This document shows positions 16,309 to 23,993 of a DNA stretch of 64,000 bases, piece after piece; the stretch's first letter is position 1, and each line of letters begins with the position of its first letter. Both the position numbers and the translations under genes were made by a program. The notes beneath the pieces were generated by a model. That model was not told the origin of the DNA and made no database searches. It saw nothing but the letters and a program-made list of their open reading frames with translations. Origin of the DNA: Gammaproteobacteria bacterium (GTDB taxonomy: Bacteria; Pseudomonadota; Gammaproteobacteria; Steroidobacterales; Steroidobacteraceae); NCBI GenBank assembly GCA_018970145.1, contig JAGWWY010000006.1, positions 1 through 64,000 on the forward strand, given 5' to 3'.

Positions 16309-17630
16309 TGAGCTCCCAGCGCAACACGGCAGCGATCATCGCTGTCTCGTTGGCGTTAGCCGCTGGCAGCGCACACGCGCAAGTCTCCGCTGACGAGCTC
16401 GCTGCACTGCGTGCGCAATTGGCGGCTCTGCAGGAGCGGCTCGCGGCGCTAGAGGCGGCGCAGCAGAGCCAAGCGAGTCAGCTCGAAGAAGTCACGACGG
16501 CGAACGCCGATCAGCAGGAGTCGATCGATCAAGGCGCCGATAACCTCGCCCGCGCGCTGGGCGAGAGTGCGAGCTCGGGTTGGCTCGCGCGCTGGCAGTG
16601 GCGCGGTGATCTGCGTTATCGCAACGAGAACATCAATGCCGAGGGGGCGGTTGCGCGCAATCGAGATCGTATTCGCGGTCGTTTCGGTGCGCTCGCGCGC
16701 GTCAATGACACGGTTCGAGTCGAGTGGCAGCTGAGCACGGCCGAGAACGCGGACGCGCGTTCGACCAACATCACGCTGAGCGATGCCAACTCGCGCAAGT
16801 CGGTGTACGTCGACCTGGCCTATGGCGAGTGGACGCCGAACGAACAATGGCGTCTGACGGCGGGCAAGCTGAAGATGCCTTGGACGCGTGTCGGTAGCTA
16901 CTTCTACGACGGCGATATCAACCCGGAGGGCTTCTCGGCTCATTGGCAACAGGGTTCGACCGGTTGGTTTGCAAGCAGTTTTGTCACGCGGCTCGCCGAG
17001 CGCAGCGCACTCGTCGACTCGGAGATGCTCGGAGTTCAACTCGGGTTTCGCGATTCGACCGCCTCGGGTGATCGCTACCTCATGGCCTTGAGCTATCTTG
17101 ATCATCGCGCCGTCGAAGGGCACGCGATCGTGCAAGCGGGCAGTGTGGGTGGTTTCTTCGGCAACACGACTAAGGCAACCGATTGTCGAAGCAACTTCGG
17201 TGGCGTGTGTCTTGCGAGCGACTACGACGTGCTCGAGTGGCAGGGCGAGTGGCAGACGCGTCTGGCGGATCGACCGCTGACACTGTTCGCCAACTACGCG
17301 CTGAACACGGCGGCGAGTGGGGCCAAGCCGCTCGATACCGCCTATTCGTTCGGTTTTGCGTACGGACAAGCGATGACGGCGGTCCCGTCCAGTTGGGAGT
17401 TGGGTTTGTTGTACCAACTGATTGAAAGGGACGCGATGTTCGCCCAGTGGGTCGACTCGGACTTCGCAGGCGGTGCAACCGATGCCTCGGGATATGCATT
17501 GCGTGGTGCTTATCAGCTGCACCCCAACCTGCGCCTCGGGTGGGTCTGGATGATCAATGAACTGCAGGTCGATTCGCCGGCTCGGAAGGATTACGAACGA
17601 ATCATGATTGACCTTAGTTGGATGTTTTAA
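16308..17630 (+). CDS. Putative outer-membrane porin of the pst operon
   Basis: A 440-residue protein with a signal peptide (to AHAQ, about residue 24), then a short coiled-coil (ALRAQLAALQERLAALEAAQ) and a QQESI region, followed by about 380 residues of alternating beta-barrel-like sequence ending in the aromatic LSWMF. A signal-peptide, coiled-coil and barrel layout with a terminal Phe is typical of trimeric porins (the OprO/OprP and Porin_5-like groups). Its start overlaps the pstS stop (TGATG) and it precedes pstC. The most likely job is passage of phosphate or small phosphorylated compounds across the outer membrane under starvation. Selectivity is inferred from position, not residues. 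Confidence 0.78.
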   Translation: MSSQRNTAAIIAVSLALAAGSAHAQVSADELAALRAQLAALQERLAALEAAQQSQASQLEEVTTANADQQESIDQGADNLARALGESASSGWLARWQWRGDLRYRNENINAEGAVARNRDRIRGRFGALARVNDTVRVEWQLSTAENADARSTNITLSDANSRKSVYVDLAYGEWTPNEQWRLTAGKLKMPWTRVGSYFYDGDINPEGFSAHWQQGSTGWFASSFVTRLAERSALVDSEMLGVQLGFRDSTASGDRYLMALSYLDHRAVEGHAIVQAGSVGGFFGNTTKATDCRSNFGGVCLASDYDVLEWQGEWQTRLADRPLTLFANYALNTAASGAKPLDTAYSFGFAYGQAMTAVPSSWELGLLYQLIERDAMFAQWVDSDFAGGATDASGYALRGAYQLHPNLRLGWVWMINELQVDSPARKDYERIMIDLSWMF

Positions 17631-17651
17631 TTGATGGAAACACTCCGCCTA

Positions 17652-17670
17652 GCGTCCGGAGACTGGACGC
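17652..17670 (+). other. Small hairpin between the porin gene and pstC
   Basis: GCGTCC and GGACGC form a six-base stem around a seven-base loop in the 150-base gap after the porin. No T-run follows. It may protect the pstS-porin message or lower read-through into pstC. The rest of the gap holds an imperfect inverted repeat (CAATCA 17691-17696, TGATTG 17707-17712) and no gene. Confidence 0.4.
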
Positions 17671-17780
17671 CAAGTATGTCGCTTTTATGCCAATCAGATG
17701 AAATTTTGATTGCACAAGGCGACCGCGGTGGCGCAAGTCGATAAAATACGGCTCCCTGACCTCGGTCTGCCTGGATCCCC

Positions 17781-19169
17781 ATGACACCATCGCTGCTGAT
17801 CGTCGCCTTGGCGCTGTTGTCTTTCATCGCGTTCCAGATTGGTAAGGCACGGGCGCTCTCGGTTGCGGGCGGTGCACGCGGTATCCGCGATCTGCATTCT
17901 CTACCGGGCCATTACGGAATGCTCGCGGCCCTGTGGGCGGGCTTGCCGGCGCTGCTGCTCGTTATCTTGTGGGTGAGTTTGCAAGATCGTGTTTTGATCG
18001 CGATCGTCACTTCGCACTTGCCCGCTTCGGTAATGGCGCTTGGTCAAGATGGCTTTACGTTGTTCCTCAACGACGTGCGTAACGTCATTGCGGGCAATAT
18101 CCCAGCCTCGCAGGTATCGGCCGAGGCCGCGGTGGCGGCGACTCAATACGTTCGCTTGCAGGGCTATTCGCGTATGGCGCTGACCGCGCTCGCGTTTGCG
18201 GTGGCGGTGCTCGGGCTCTTCATCACGCGCTCGCGGATCACACCCGAGCTGCGCGCACGCAACTCGGTTGAGCGCGTCTTCGAAGGCTTGCTGTTCCTGT
18301 GCTCGCTCGTGGCGGTGCTCACGACACTTGGCATCGTGCTCTCGGTGGCCTTCGAAGCAACGCGCTTTTTCAACATAGTCCCGGCATCGGATTTTTTGTT
18401 CGGGACTCGTTGGTCGCCGCAGATGGCGATCCGGGCCGATCAAGTGGGCTCCTCGGGCGCGTTCGGCGCGATTCCGCTGTTCGCGGGCACGCTGCTGATT
18501 TCGTTCATTGCAATGATCGTCGCGGTACCGATCGGCCTGTTCTCGGCGATTTATTTGGCCGAATATGCACCCTCGCAGGTACGCAAAGTGGTCAAGCCCT
18601 TGCTCGAGGTGCTCGCCGGCGTACCGACCGTCGTGTATGGATTTTTTGCGGTGACCACCGTCGGACCGATTCTGCGCGTGTGGGGTGAATCGGTCGGGCT
18701 CGACGTCGCAGGCGAAAGCGCACTCGCGGCGGGCCTGGTGATGGGCATCATGATCATCCCGTTCGTGTCATCGCTCGCCGACGACATGATCACCGCGGTG
18801 CCGCAGAGCTTGCGGGATGGCGCTTATGCGCTGGGCGCGACACGCTCGGAAACCATCAAACAAGTGGTGCTGCGTGCGGCGCTGCCCGGCATCGTGGGTG
18901 GCGTTCTGCTCGCGATCTCGCGTGCGATTGGTGAGACCATGATCGTCGTGATGGCGGCGGGACTTGCAGCCAACCTCACAGCCAACCCTCTCGAAGCGGT
19001 GACGACTGTAACCGTACAGATCGTGACACTGCTGGTGGGTGATCAAGAATTCGACAGCCCCAAAACGCTCGCGGCGTTTGCGTTGGGTCTGATGCTGTTC
19101 ATCGTGACCTTGGTGCTCAATGTCATCGCGCTCTACGTCGTGAGGAAGTACCGTGAGCAGTACGAATAA
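17781..19169 (+). CDS. pstC: Phosphate ABC transporter permease PstC
   Basis: An inner-membrane subunit of the PstSCAB phosphate importer. At 462 residues it is longer than E. coli PstC (319). An N-terminal extension holds a membrane segment, a soluble loop and another membrane segment before the family core. The core has the permease EAA-like loop DGAYALGATRSETIKQVVLRAALPGI and, before it, the conserved EVLAGVPTVVYGFFA. Long PstC forms are usual outside the enterics. The gene overlaps pstA by 17 bases. Confidence 0.94.
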   Translation: MTPSLLIVALALLSFIAFQIGKARALSVAGGARGIRDLHSLPGHYGMLAALWAGLPALLLVILWVSLQDRVLIAIVTSHLPASVMALGQDGFTLFLNDVRNVIAGNIPASQVSAEAAVAATQYVRLQGYSRMALTALAFAVAVLGLFITRSRITPELRARNSVERVFEGLLFLCSLVAVLTTLGIVLSVAFEATRFFNIVPASDFLFGTRWSPQMAIRADQVGSSGAFGAIPLFAGTLLISFIAMIVAVPIGLFSAIYLAEYAPSQVRKVVKPLLEVLAGVPTVVYGFFAVTTVGPILRVWGESVGLDVAGESALAAGLVMGIMIIPFVSSLADDMITAVPQSLRDGAYALGATRSETIKQVVLRAALPGIVGGVLLAISRAIGETMIVVMAAGLAANLTANPLEAVTTVTVQIVTLLVGDQEFDSPKTLAAFALGLMLFIVTLVLNVIALYVVRKYREQYE

Positions 19170-20463
19170 CTCGGCGGTGAAGTCAGCGGCCGAGACGCAG
19201 CAGCAGGTGCGTAACAGCCTTGCGCGTCGCTATCGGGCCGAGCGCCGATTCCGATTCTATGGATTTGCGGCTGTGACAGCCGGTATCGCTTTCGTTGTGT
19301 TCTTGTTCGGGACGATCTTTGCTCAAGGGCTGTCGGTCTTTCAGCAAAGCTATGTAAAGCTCGAAGTATTCTACGATCCCGAGACGATCGACCCGGCTGG
19401 CAATCGCGATCCCGATGATCTCGTCGTCGCGGACTACCAGGCACTCGTGCGTGCAGCGCTACGCGAAGAGTTCCCGCAAGTGGAGGGTCGGCCGAACTTG
19501 CGCGAACTCTACGGCTTGATGAGCAGTGCGGCCTCGATCGAATTACAGCGCGCGGTGACCGCCAATCCGGATCTCATCGGTCAGCGGCAAACGTTGTGGC
19601 TACTTGCCGATGACACTATCGACATGGTGTTGAAGGGTAATGTCAGTCGTCAGGCGCGTGAGGATGAGCGCCGGCTCTCCGATCAGCAAATCGGTTGGCT
19701 GAACGCGCTCGAGCAGCGCGGTGACCTCGACCTGCGCTTCAATCGCTCGTTTTTTTCGAATGGCGATTCGCGTGATCCGGAGCAAGCCGGTGTTCGCGGC
19801 GCTTTGATCGGATCTCTGTTGACGCTGCTGATCACGCTCTTGCTCTCGTTTCCTATCGGCGTGGGCGCGGCGGTGTATCTCGAAGAATTCGCTCCGCGTA
19901 ACCGTCTGACCGACGTCATTGAGGTCAATATCAACAACCTTGCTGCGGTGCCCTCGATCGTGTTCGGTCTGCTCGGGCTCGCGGTGTTCATCGGATTCTT
20001 TGGTATGCCGCGATCGGCGCCACTCGTCGGCGGTTTCGTGCTGACATTGCTCACACTGCCCACCATCATCATCGCCTCGCGCGCCGCGCTGAAGGCCGTG
20101 CCGCCATCGATTCGCGAGGCGGCGCTCGGCATGGGAGCCTCTCGATTACAGATGGTGGGTCATCACGTCTTGCCGCTTGCGCTGCCGGGCATGTTGACCG
20201 GCGCCATCATTGGTATGGCGCGGGCGCTCGGCGAGAGTGCGCCATTACTCATGATCGGCATGGTGGCCTTCATCGTCGAGGTGCCGCAGGGTATCGTCGA
20301 TCCCGCCACGGCACTGCCCGTGCAGGTGTTCCTGTGGTCCGACCTGCCTGAACGTGGTTTTGTCGAGCGAACCTCCGGTGCCATCATCGTGCTGTTGCTG
20401 TTTCTTCTTTTGATGAACGCAACGGCTGTCTGGCTGCGCAACAAGTTTGAAAAACGCTGGTGA
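19153..20463 (+). CDS. pstA: Phosphate ABC transporter permease PstA
   Basis: The second permease subunit, 436 residues against 296 in E. coli. The surplus is a large hydrophilic loop (about residues 65-205) between the first membrane segment and the conserved transport core, probably periplasmic. Core signatures include [16 protein letters not shown] and the ABC-facing loop [20 protein letters not shown]. The start is GTG 19153, inside the pstC end, with GAGGAA upstream at good spacing. It is coupled to both neighbours. Confidence 0.94.
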   Translation: MSSTNNSAVKSAAETQQQVRNSLARRYRAERRFRFYGFAAVTAGIAFVVFLFGTIFAQGLSVFQQSYVKLEVFYDPETIDPAGNRDPDDLVVADYQALVRAALREEFPQVEGRPNLRELYGLMSSAASIELQRAVTANPDLIGQRQTLWLLADDTIDMVLKGNVSRQAREDERRLSDQQIGWLNALEQRGDLDLRFNRSFFSNGDSRDPEQAGVRGALIGSLLTLLITLLLSFPIGVGAAVYLEEFAPRNRLTDVIEVNINNLAAVPSIVFGLLGLAVFIGFFGMPRSAPLVGGFVLTLLTLPTIIIASRAALKAVPPSIREAALGMGASRLQMVGHHVLPLALPGMLTGAIIGMARALGESAPLLMIGMVAFIVEVPQGIVDPATALPVQVFLWSDLPERGFVERTSGAIIVLLLFLLLMNATAVWLRNKFEKRW

Positions 20464-20468
20464 TTTCC

Positions 20469-21302
20469 ATGAGTGATTCTGCCGCTTCCGTCGATTCGCT
20501 GAAGACTAAGGTGCCCGCCAAAACGATCGGCGACATCACGGTGCCGAGCCCGGTGTTCTCGTGCCGAGATGTCGATGTGTTTTACGGCGACAAACACGCA
20601 ATTAAAAAGGTCAACATCGACATCGCCCGCCAGCAGGTGCTCGCGATGATCGGTCCCTCAGGCTGCGGCAAGTCGACTTTCTTGCGTTGTTTGAATCGCA
20701 TGAATGACACCATTGTGGGTGCACGCGTCGAGGGGCAGATCACGCTCGATGGGCAAGATATACACGAGAAGCGCCAAGACGTCGTGCAGCTGCGCGCGCG
20801 GGTCGGCATGGTTTTTCAGAAGCCCAACCCCTTCCCGAAGACAATCTATGAAAACGTGGCGTACGGGCCGCGCATTCACGGCCTCGCGGCCAATCGCGGC
20901 GAGCTCGATGACATCGTCAACCAAAGTTTGCGTCGCGCGGGTCTCTGGGAAGAGGTCAAGGATCGCTTAAACCAACCTGGCACGAGTCTCTCGGGCGGTC
21001 AGCAGCAGCGCCTGTGCATCGCGCGAACGATCGCGGTGAATCCGGAAGTGATTCTGATGGACGAGCCGTGTTCGGCGCTCGATCCGATCGCAACAGCTCG
21101 TATCGAAGATTTGATCGACGAGCTGCGGGAGAGCTACGCGATCTGTATCGTGACGCACTCAATGCAGCAGGCCGCGCGGGTGTCGCAGCGTACGGCTTAC
21201 TTCCACTTGGGCGATCTCGTTGAAGTGGGCGAGACCAACAAGATTTTCACTAACCCCCAAGCGAAGCTCACCGAAGACTACATCACCGGCCGCTTCGGCT
21301 GA
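20469..21302 (+). CDS. pstB: Phosphate ABC transporter ATP-binding protein PstB
   Basis: The ATPase of the Pst importer: Walker [12 protein letters not shown]-loop [18 protein letters not shown], signature [13 protein letters not shown], Walker [14 protein letters not shown] and switch [12 protein letters not shown]. These are very characteristic of PstB. I chose ATG 20469 (277 residues). GTG 20460, overlapping the pstA stop, would add three residues. It ends the pst operon and faces the convergent hydroxylase gene 18 bases away. Confidence 0.96.
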   Translation: MSDSAASVDSLKTKVPAKTIGDITVPSPVFSCRDVDVFYGDKHAIKKVNIDIARQQVLAMIGPSGCGKSTFLRCLNRMNDTIVGARVEGQITLDGQDIHEKRQDVVQLRARVGMVFQKPNPFPKTIYENVAYGPRIHGLAANRGELDDIVNQSLRRAGLWEEVKDRLNQPGTSLSGGQQQRLCIARTIAVNPEVILMDEPCSALDPIATARIEDLIDELRESYAICIVTHSMQQAARVSQRTAYFHLGDLVEVGETNKIFTNPQAKLTEDYITGRFG

Positions 21303-21320
21303 CGGCGCTCTGAGCGTGGC

Positions 21321-22208
21321 TTAACGGTGCTCCGCTTCGCGGAGCCACTTCGTAGCGACCCATTTTTCGCCCGCCCGCACGGGCATGCCGCCGTGTCGGC
21401 TGCGGGTCATTGGATGTGGGCGATCGTAGCTGAAATACAGTGCGCAGCCTTTGTGTGCGGCAATCTCGAATCCTGCGTCGGGAAAGTTCGTGCCGCCGCC
21501 GTCCAACGGCGTATTCAAATACATCAAAAGTGACGCAACGCGCTGCCCGCCGCGCGCGAGAAACGGCGCTGCGCCGGGCTGGGCCGGATCGACGTAATCG
21601 TAATGCGGTTTGTATTCCTGCCCGATTTCATAACGCAGGATCTGCAGTGCTTCACCACGCTCGTAAGGCCACTGCAACAGCGCCTCGATACGTCGCTCGA
21701 TGCGCTCTATGAACGGGCTTTCGCCGCGGGTGAAGGCGGTGCCGCTGCTGGTCCGACCGGAGTCGGCGCGGGTGCTGCCAGAATCCATGTCGATCACGTG
21801 CGAGGCCTGCATGCGATCGCGTGAGAGGCGAATGAGTTCGTCGCACTCGGCATCGCTCAAAAAATCTTGAAACAGCACCACGCGCGGGCGATCGAGACTC
21901 AACATCACGTGGATGTCACGATCGAGATTCGCGCGACTCCCGGCCGGAATCACCGACGGCCAGTCGATCGAGAGTGGTTGAGGGACGGCCGTTACCGGAT
22001 CGGGTACGGGAGCGTCGCGGGTCGCCGCTTTTTCCTTGAGCTCCTCGAGGCGGGCCTCGAGCGTGCGCGTCATGAAACGGACGGCGGTTGCTTCGTCGAC
22101 ACCGCGATCGATCAGCGCCTGCAGCAGCGTGTCCGGCGGCTCACCTTTTTCGATGCAGGCGATGACCCAAGTGCGAGTTTCCGGGGTGATAGCGGGGCTG
22201 ACGGTCAC
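21321..22208 (-). CDS. Prolyl 4-hydroxylase-like 2-oxoglutarate/Fe(II) dioxygenase
   Basis: About 295 residues. The C-terminal double-stranded beta-helix oxygenase domain has the iron ligands in YKPHYDYVDP (HxD) and, near the end, SRHGGMPVRAGEKW, where the distal His and the 2-oxoglutarate-binding Lys lie. The N-terminal third is a helical region, as in bacterial P4H-like proteins. Substrates in bacteria are mostly unknown; prolyl hydroxylation of a protein is the default guess. The start is uncertain. ATG 22250 would run the coding region into the Pho-box array, and GTG 22208 gives MTVSPAITPETR, which looks like the natural beginning. Neither has a clear ribosome site. It is divergent from the lipoprotein gene and could share its control region. 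Confidence 0.85.
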   Translation of the reverse strand: MTVSPAITPETRTWVIACIEKGEPPDTLLQALIDRGVDEATAVRFMTRTLEARLEELKEKAATRDAPVPDPVTAVPQPLSIDWPSVIPAGSRANLDRDIHVMLSLDRPRVVLFQDFLSDAECDELIRLSRDRMQASHVIDMDSGSTRADSGRTSSGTAFTRGESPFIERIERRIEALLQWPYERGEALQILRYEIGQEYKPHYDYVDPAQPGAAPFLARGGQRVASLLMYLNTPLDGGGTNFPDAGFEIAAHKGCALYFSYDRPHPMTRSRHGGMPVRAGEKWVATKWLREAEHR

Positions 22209-22243
22209 TCTGAAATCATACACGGCGCGCCGTATGACACGCA

Positions 22244-22272
22244 TTGTCATATGGCGGTCATGCCCTTGTCAT
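22244..22272 (+). promoter_or_regulatory. Candidate Pho box array upstream of the lipoprotein/TonB receptor genes
   Basis: Three direct half-sites, TTGTCAT at 22244, CGGTCAT at 22255 and TTGTCAT at 22266, repeat at exactly 11 bp. Two match the PhoB consensus half-site CTGTCAT at six of seven positions. CATCAT about 12 bases after the last repeat could be the -10. The array lies 72 bases before the lipoprotein ATG and at the 5' end of the divergent hydroxylase gene, so it may serve both. Confidence 0.7.
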
Positions 22273-22343
22273 ATTCCAACTCCATCATTCCGGCCGATCG
22301 AATTTGCGCCCTCGCGTTTGCGCCCCAACGGAGTCTTCCTCAC

Positions 22344-23906
22344 ATGAACAACGCCTCTCAGTCTCGCAATCTTTTGTTCCTCGCCGCCTCCGTGGCGGTG
22401 CTCGCTGCGTGCGGCGCCGAGGAAATATCCTCGCCCGGTAGCGGCGGCAACATCAGCATTACCAACAACACGCCGGCGCCGCCGCCGCCGCCACCGCCGC
22501 CGGTGAGCACGCTGGTCACGCCTGCTGCGGGTTGCCCGACGATTGATGACTCTGCGGGTCTCACCGACCTCGGCACGATCTCCGGCCCGACTGGCACGTA
22601 CCGCAACTGTGGTCTTCCGGCGCGCATTACGCGCAGCAGCAAGCTGACGCGCATCCCCGGCTTGTTGTACTCATTGCCGGGTCGCGTTGATGTCGGCACG
22701 GATTTGGGTGCCTCGGGCGGCACGGGCGTGACGCTCACCATCGACCCGGGTGTCGTGATCTTTGGTTCAACGGGTGTTTCGTGGTTGGCTGTCAACCGCG
22801 GCAATCGTATCAATGCTGTCGGCACGGCCACGCAGCCGATCGTGTTTACGAGCCGTGACAACGTGCTCGGTCTTGTCACCGACGATTCGCAGGGCCAGTG
22901 GGGCGGCGTGGTGCTGCTCGGTCGCGCGCCGATCACCGATTGCACGGTGGCGCCGAACGCGGAGCCGGGCTCGGCGAGCTGCGAACGTCAGACTGAAGGC
23001 GCGACGGACCCGGCCTATTTTGGCGGCGCGACCCCGAACGACAACAGCGGCACCATGAAGTACGTGCAGATCCGCTACTCGGGTTACGTGCTCTCGGGCA
23101 ACAGCGAATTGCAGGCGCTCACCACCGGTGGTGTGGGTAGCGGCACGGTGCTCGAGTACATCCAGTCGCACAACAGCTCGGACGACGGTCTCGAGTTCTT
23201 TGGTGGTACGCATGATCTCAAGCGCCTCGTCGTGACGGGCGCCGACGATGATACTATCGACCTCGACACGGGCTATCGCGGTTTGATCCAGTACGCGATC
23301 GGGGTGCAGAAGACCTCGGGTAACGCTGACTCGATGATCGAGCTCGACTCGACCAATGCGCTCGAGAACAACAAGCCGCGCACGTGGATGCGTATCGCCA
23401 ACTTCACCTTCATTCATCGCAACCCCGCCACGGGCAACGGCGCTGCCATGCGCTTCCGCGGTGGTGCGGACGTGTCGATGGTCAACAGCTTGTTAGTCTC
23501 GCCGATGACCTGCTTGCGTCTCGATGGCGCCAACATGCTCACGACGGACGCCGCGATCGACAAGCTCGGTCCGCCGGTCTTCAAGTCAGTGGCCCTGCAG
23601 TGTGGCACTACGCCGTTCAGCGGTTCGAGCGGCTTGACGGCGGCGCAGGTGGATGCGGTCTTCAATGTGGCTGGCAACAACAACATCTCCACCTTCACCA
23701 ACAGTCTGACGGGCGGCTTCATCAACGGTGCCAACGAGACGGGTCGCACGGCGACGGATCCGAAGACCATCGCGGCCGGCTTCGACACCACGACCTACAT
23801 CGGTGCGGTGAAGGATGCCAACGACACGTGGTACGCCGGCTGGACCTGCAACTCGGCCACCGCGAGCTTCGGTTCCACCAGCAAGTCCTGCACGTCCATC
23901 CCGTAA
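22344..23906 (+). CDS. Proline-linker lipoprotein with beta-helix-like body
   Basis: A 520-residue protein with a lipoprotein signal (LLFLAASVAVLAAC, acyl Cys at residue 23). A low-complexity linker containing eight consecutive prolines (about 45-53) is followed by a Gly/Asn/Thr-rich body of turn-strand repeats such as GTMKYVQIRYSG, GTVLEYIQSHNSSDDGLEFF and MRIANFTFIHRN. This resembles a right-handed parallel beta-helix. Eight or so cysteines outside the signal may form disulfides. ATG 22344 has GGAG ten bases upstream. The frame stays open upstream to 21867, but that part lacks a signal and lies over the opposite gene. It is followed by a TonB receptor, suggesting a surface partner that presents substrate. 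The exact substrate is unknown. Confidence 0.82.
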   Translation: MNNASQSRNLLFLAASVAVLAACGAEEISSPGSGGNISITNNTPAPPPPPPPPVSTLVTPAAGCPTIDDSAGLTDLGTISGPTGTYRNCGLPARITRSSKLTRIPGLLYSLPGRVDVGTDLGASGGTGVTLTIDPGVVIFGSTGVSWLAVNRGNRINAVGTATQPIVFTSRDNVLGLVTDDSQGQWGGVVLLGRAPITDCTVAPNAEPGSASCERQTEGATDPAYFGGATPNDNSGTMKYVQIRYSGYVLSGNSELQALTTGGVGSGTVLEYIQSHNSSDDGLEFFGGTHDLKRLVVTGADDDTIDLDTGYRGLIQYAIGVQKTSGNADSMIELDSTNALENNKPRTWMRIANFTFIHRNPATGNGAAMRFRGGADVSMVNSLLVSPMTCLRLDGANMLTTDAAIDKLGPPVFKSVALQCGTTPFSGSSGLTAAQVDAVFNVAGNNNISTFTNSLTGGFINGANETGRTATDPKTIAAGFDTTTYIGAVKDANDTWYAGWTCNSATASFGSTSKSCTSIP

Positions 23907-23927
23907 GGCACGGATATCAATCCGAAC

Positions 23928-23959
23928 AGTGGGTCGCGGTCATTTGACCGCGGCCCACT
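23928..23959 (+). terminator. Strong intercistronic hairpin between lipoprotein and TonB receptor genes
   Basis: A 15-base arm starting AGTGGGTCGCGGTCA pairs with TGACCGCGGCCCACT across a two-base TT centre (a longer loop in practice), with one U-G pair. No T-run follows, so it looks less like a full terminator than like an RNA-stabilising or attenuating element that would allow more lipoprotein than receptor. Confidence 0.55.
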
Positions 23960-23993
23960 CGGTGGAAGACTGCTGACGAACTTGAGGACGATC

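Noticed and set aside
16449-17522. 357-codon minus-strand open frame within the porin gene
   Set aside because: The plus-strand frame has a signal peptide, coiled coil and terminal aromatic residue, while this one has no features.
21867-22343. Upstream extension of the lipoprotein frame
   Set aside because: It lies over the opposite hydroxylase gene and lacks a signal. A true lipoprotein signal begins at 22344.
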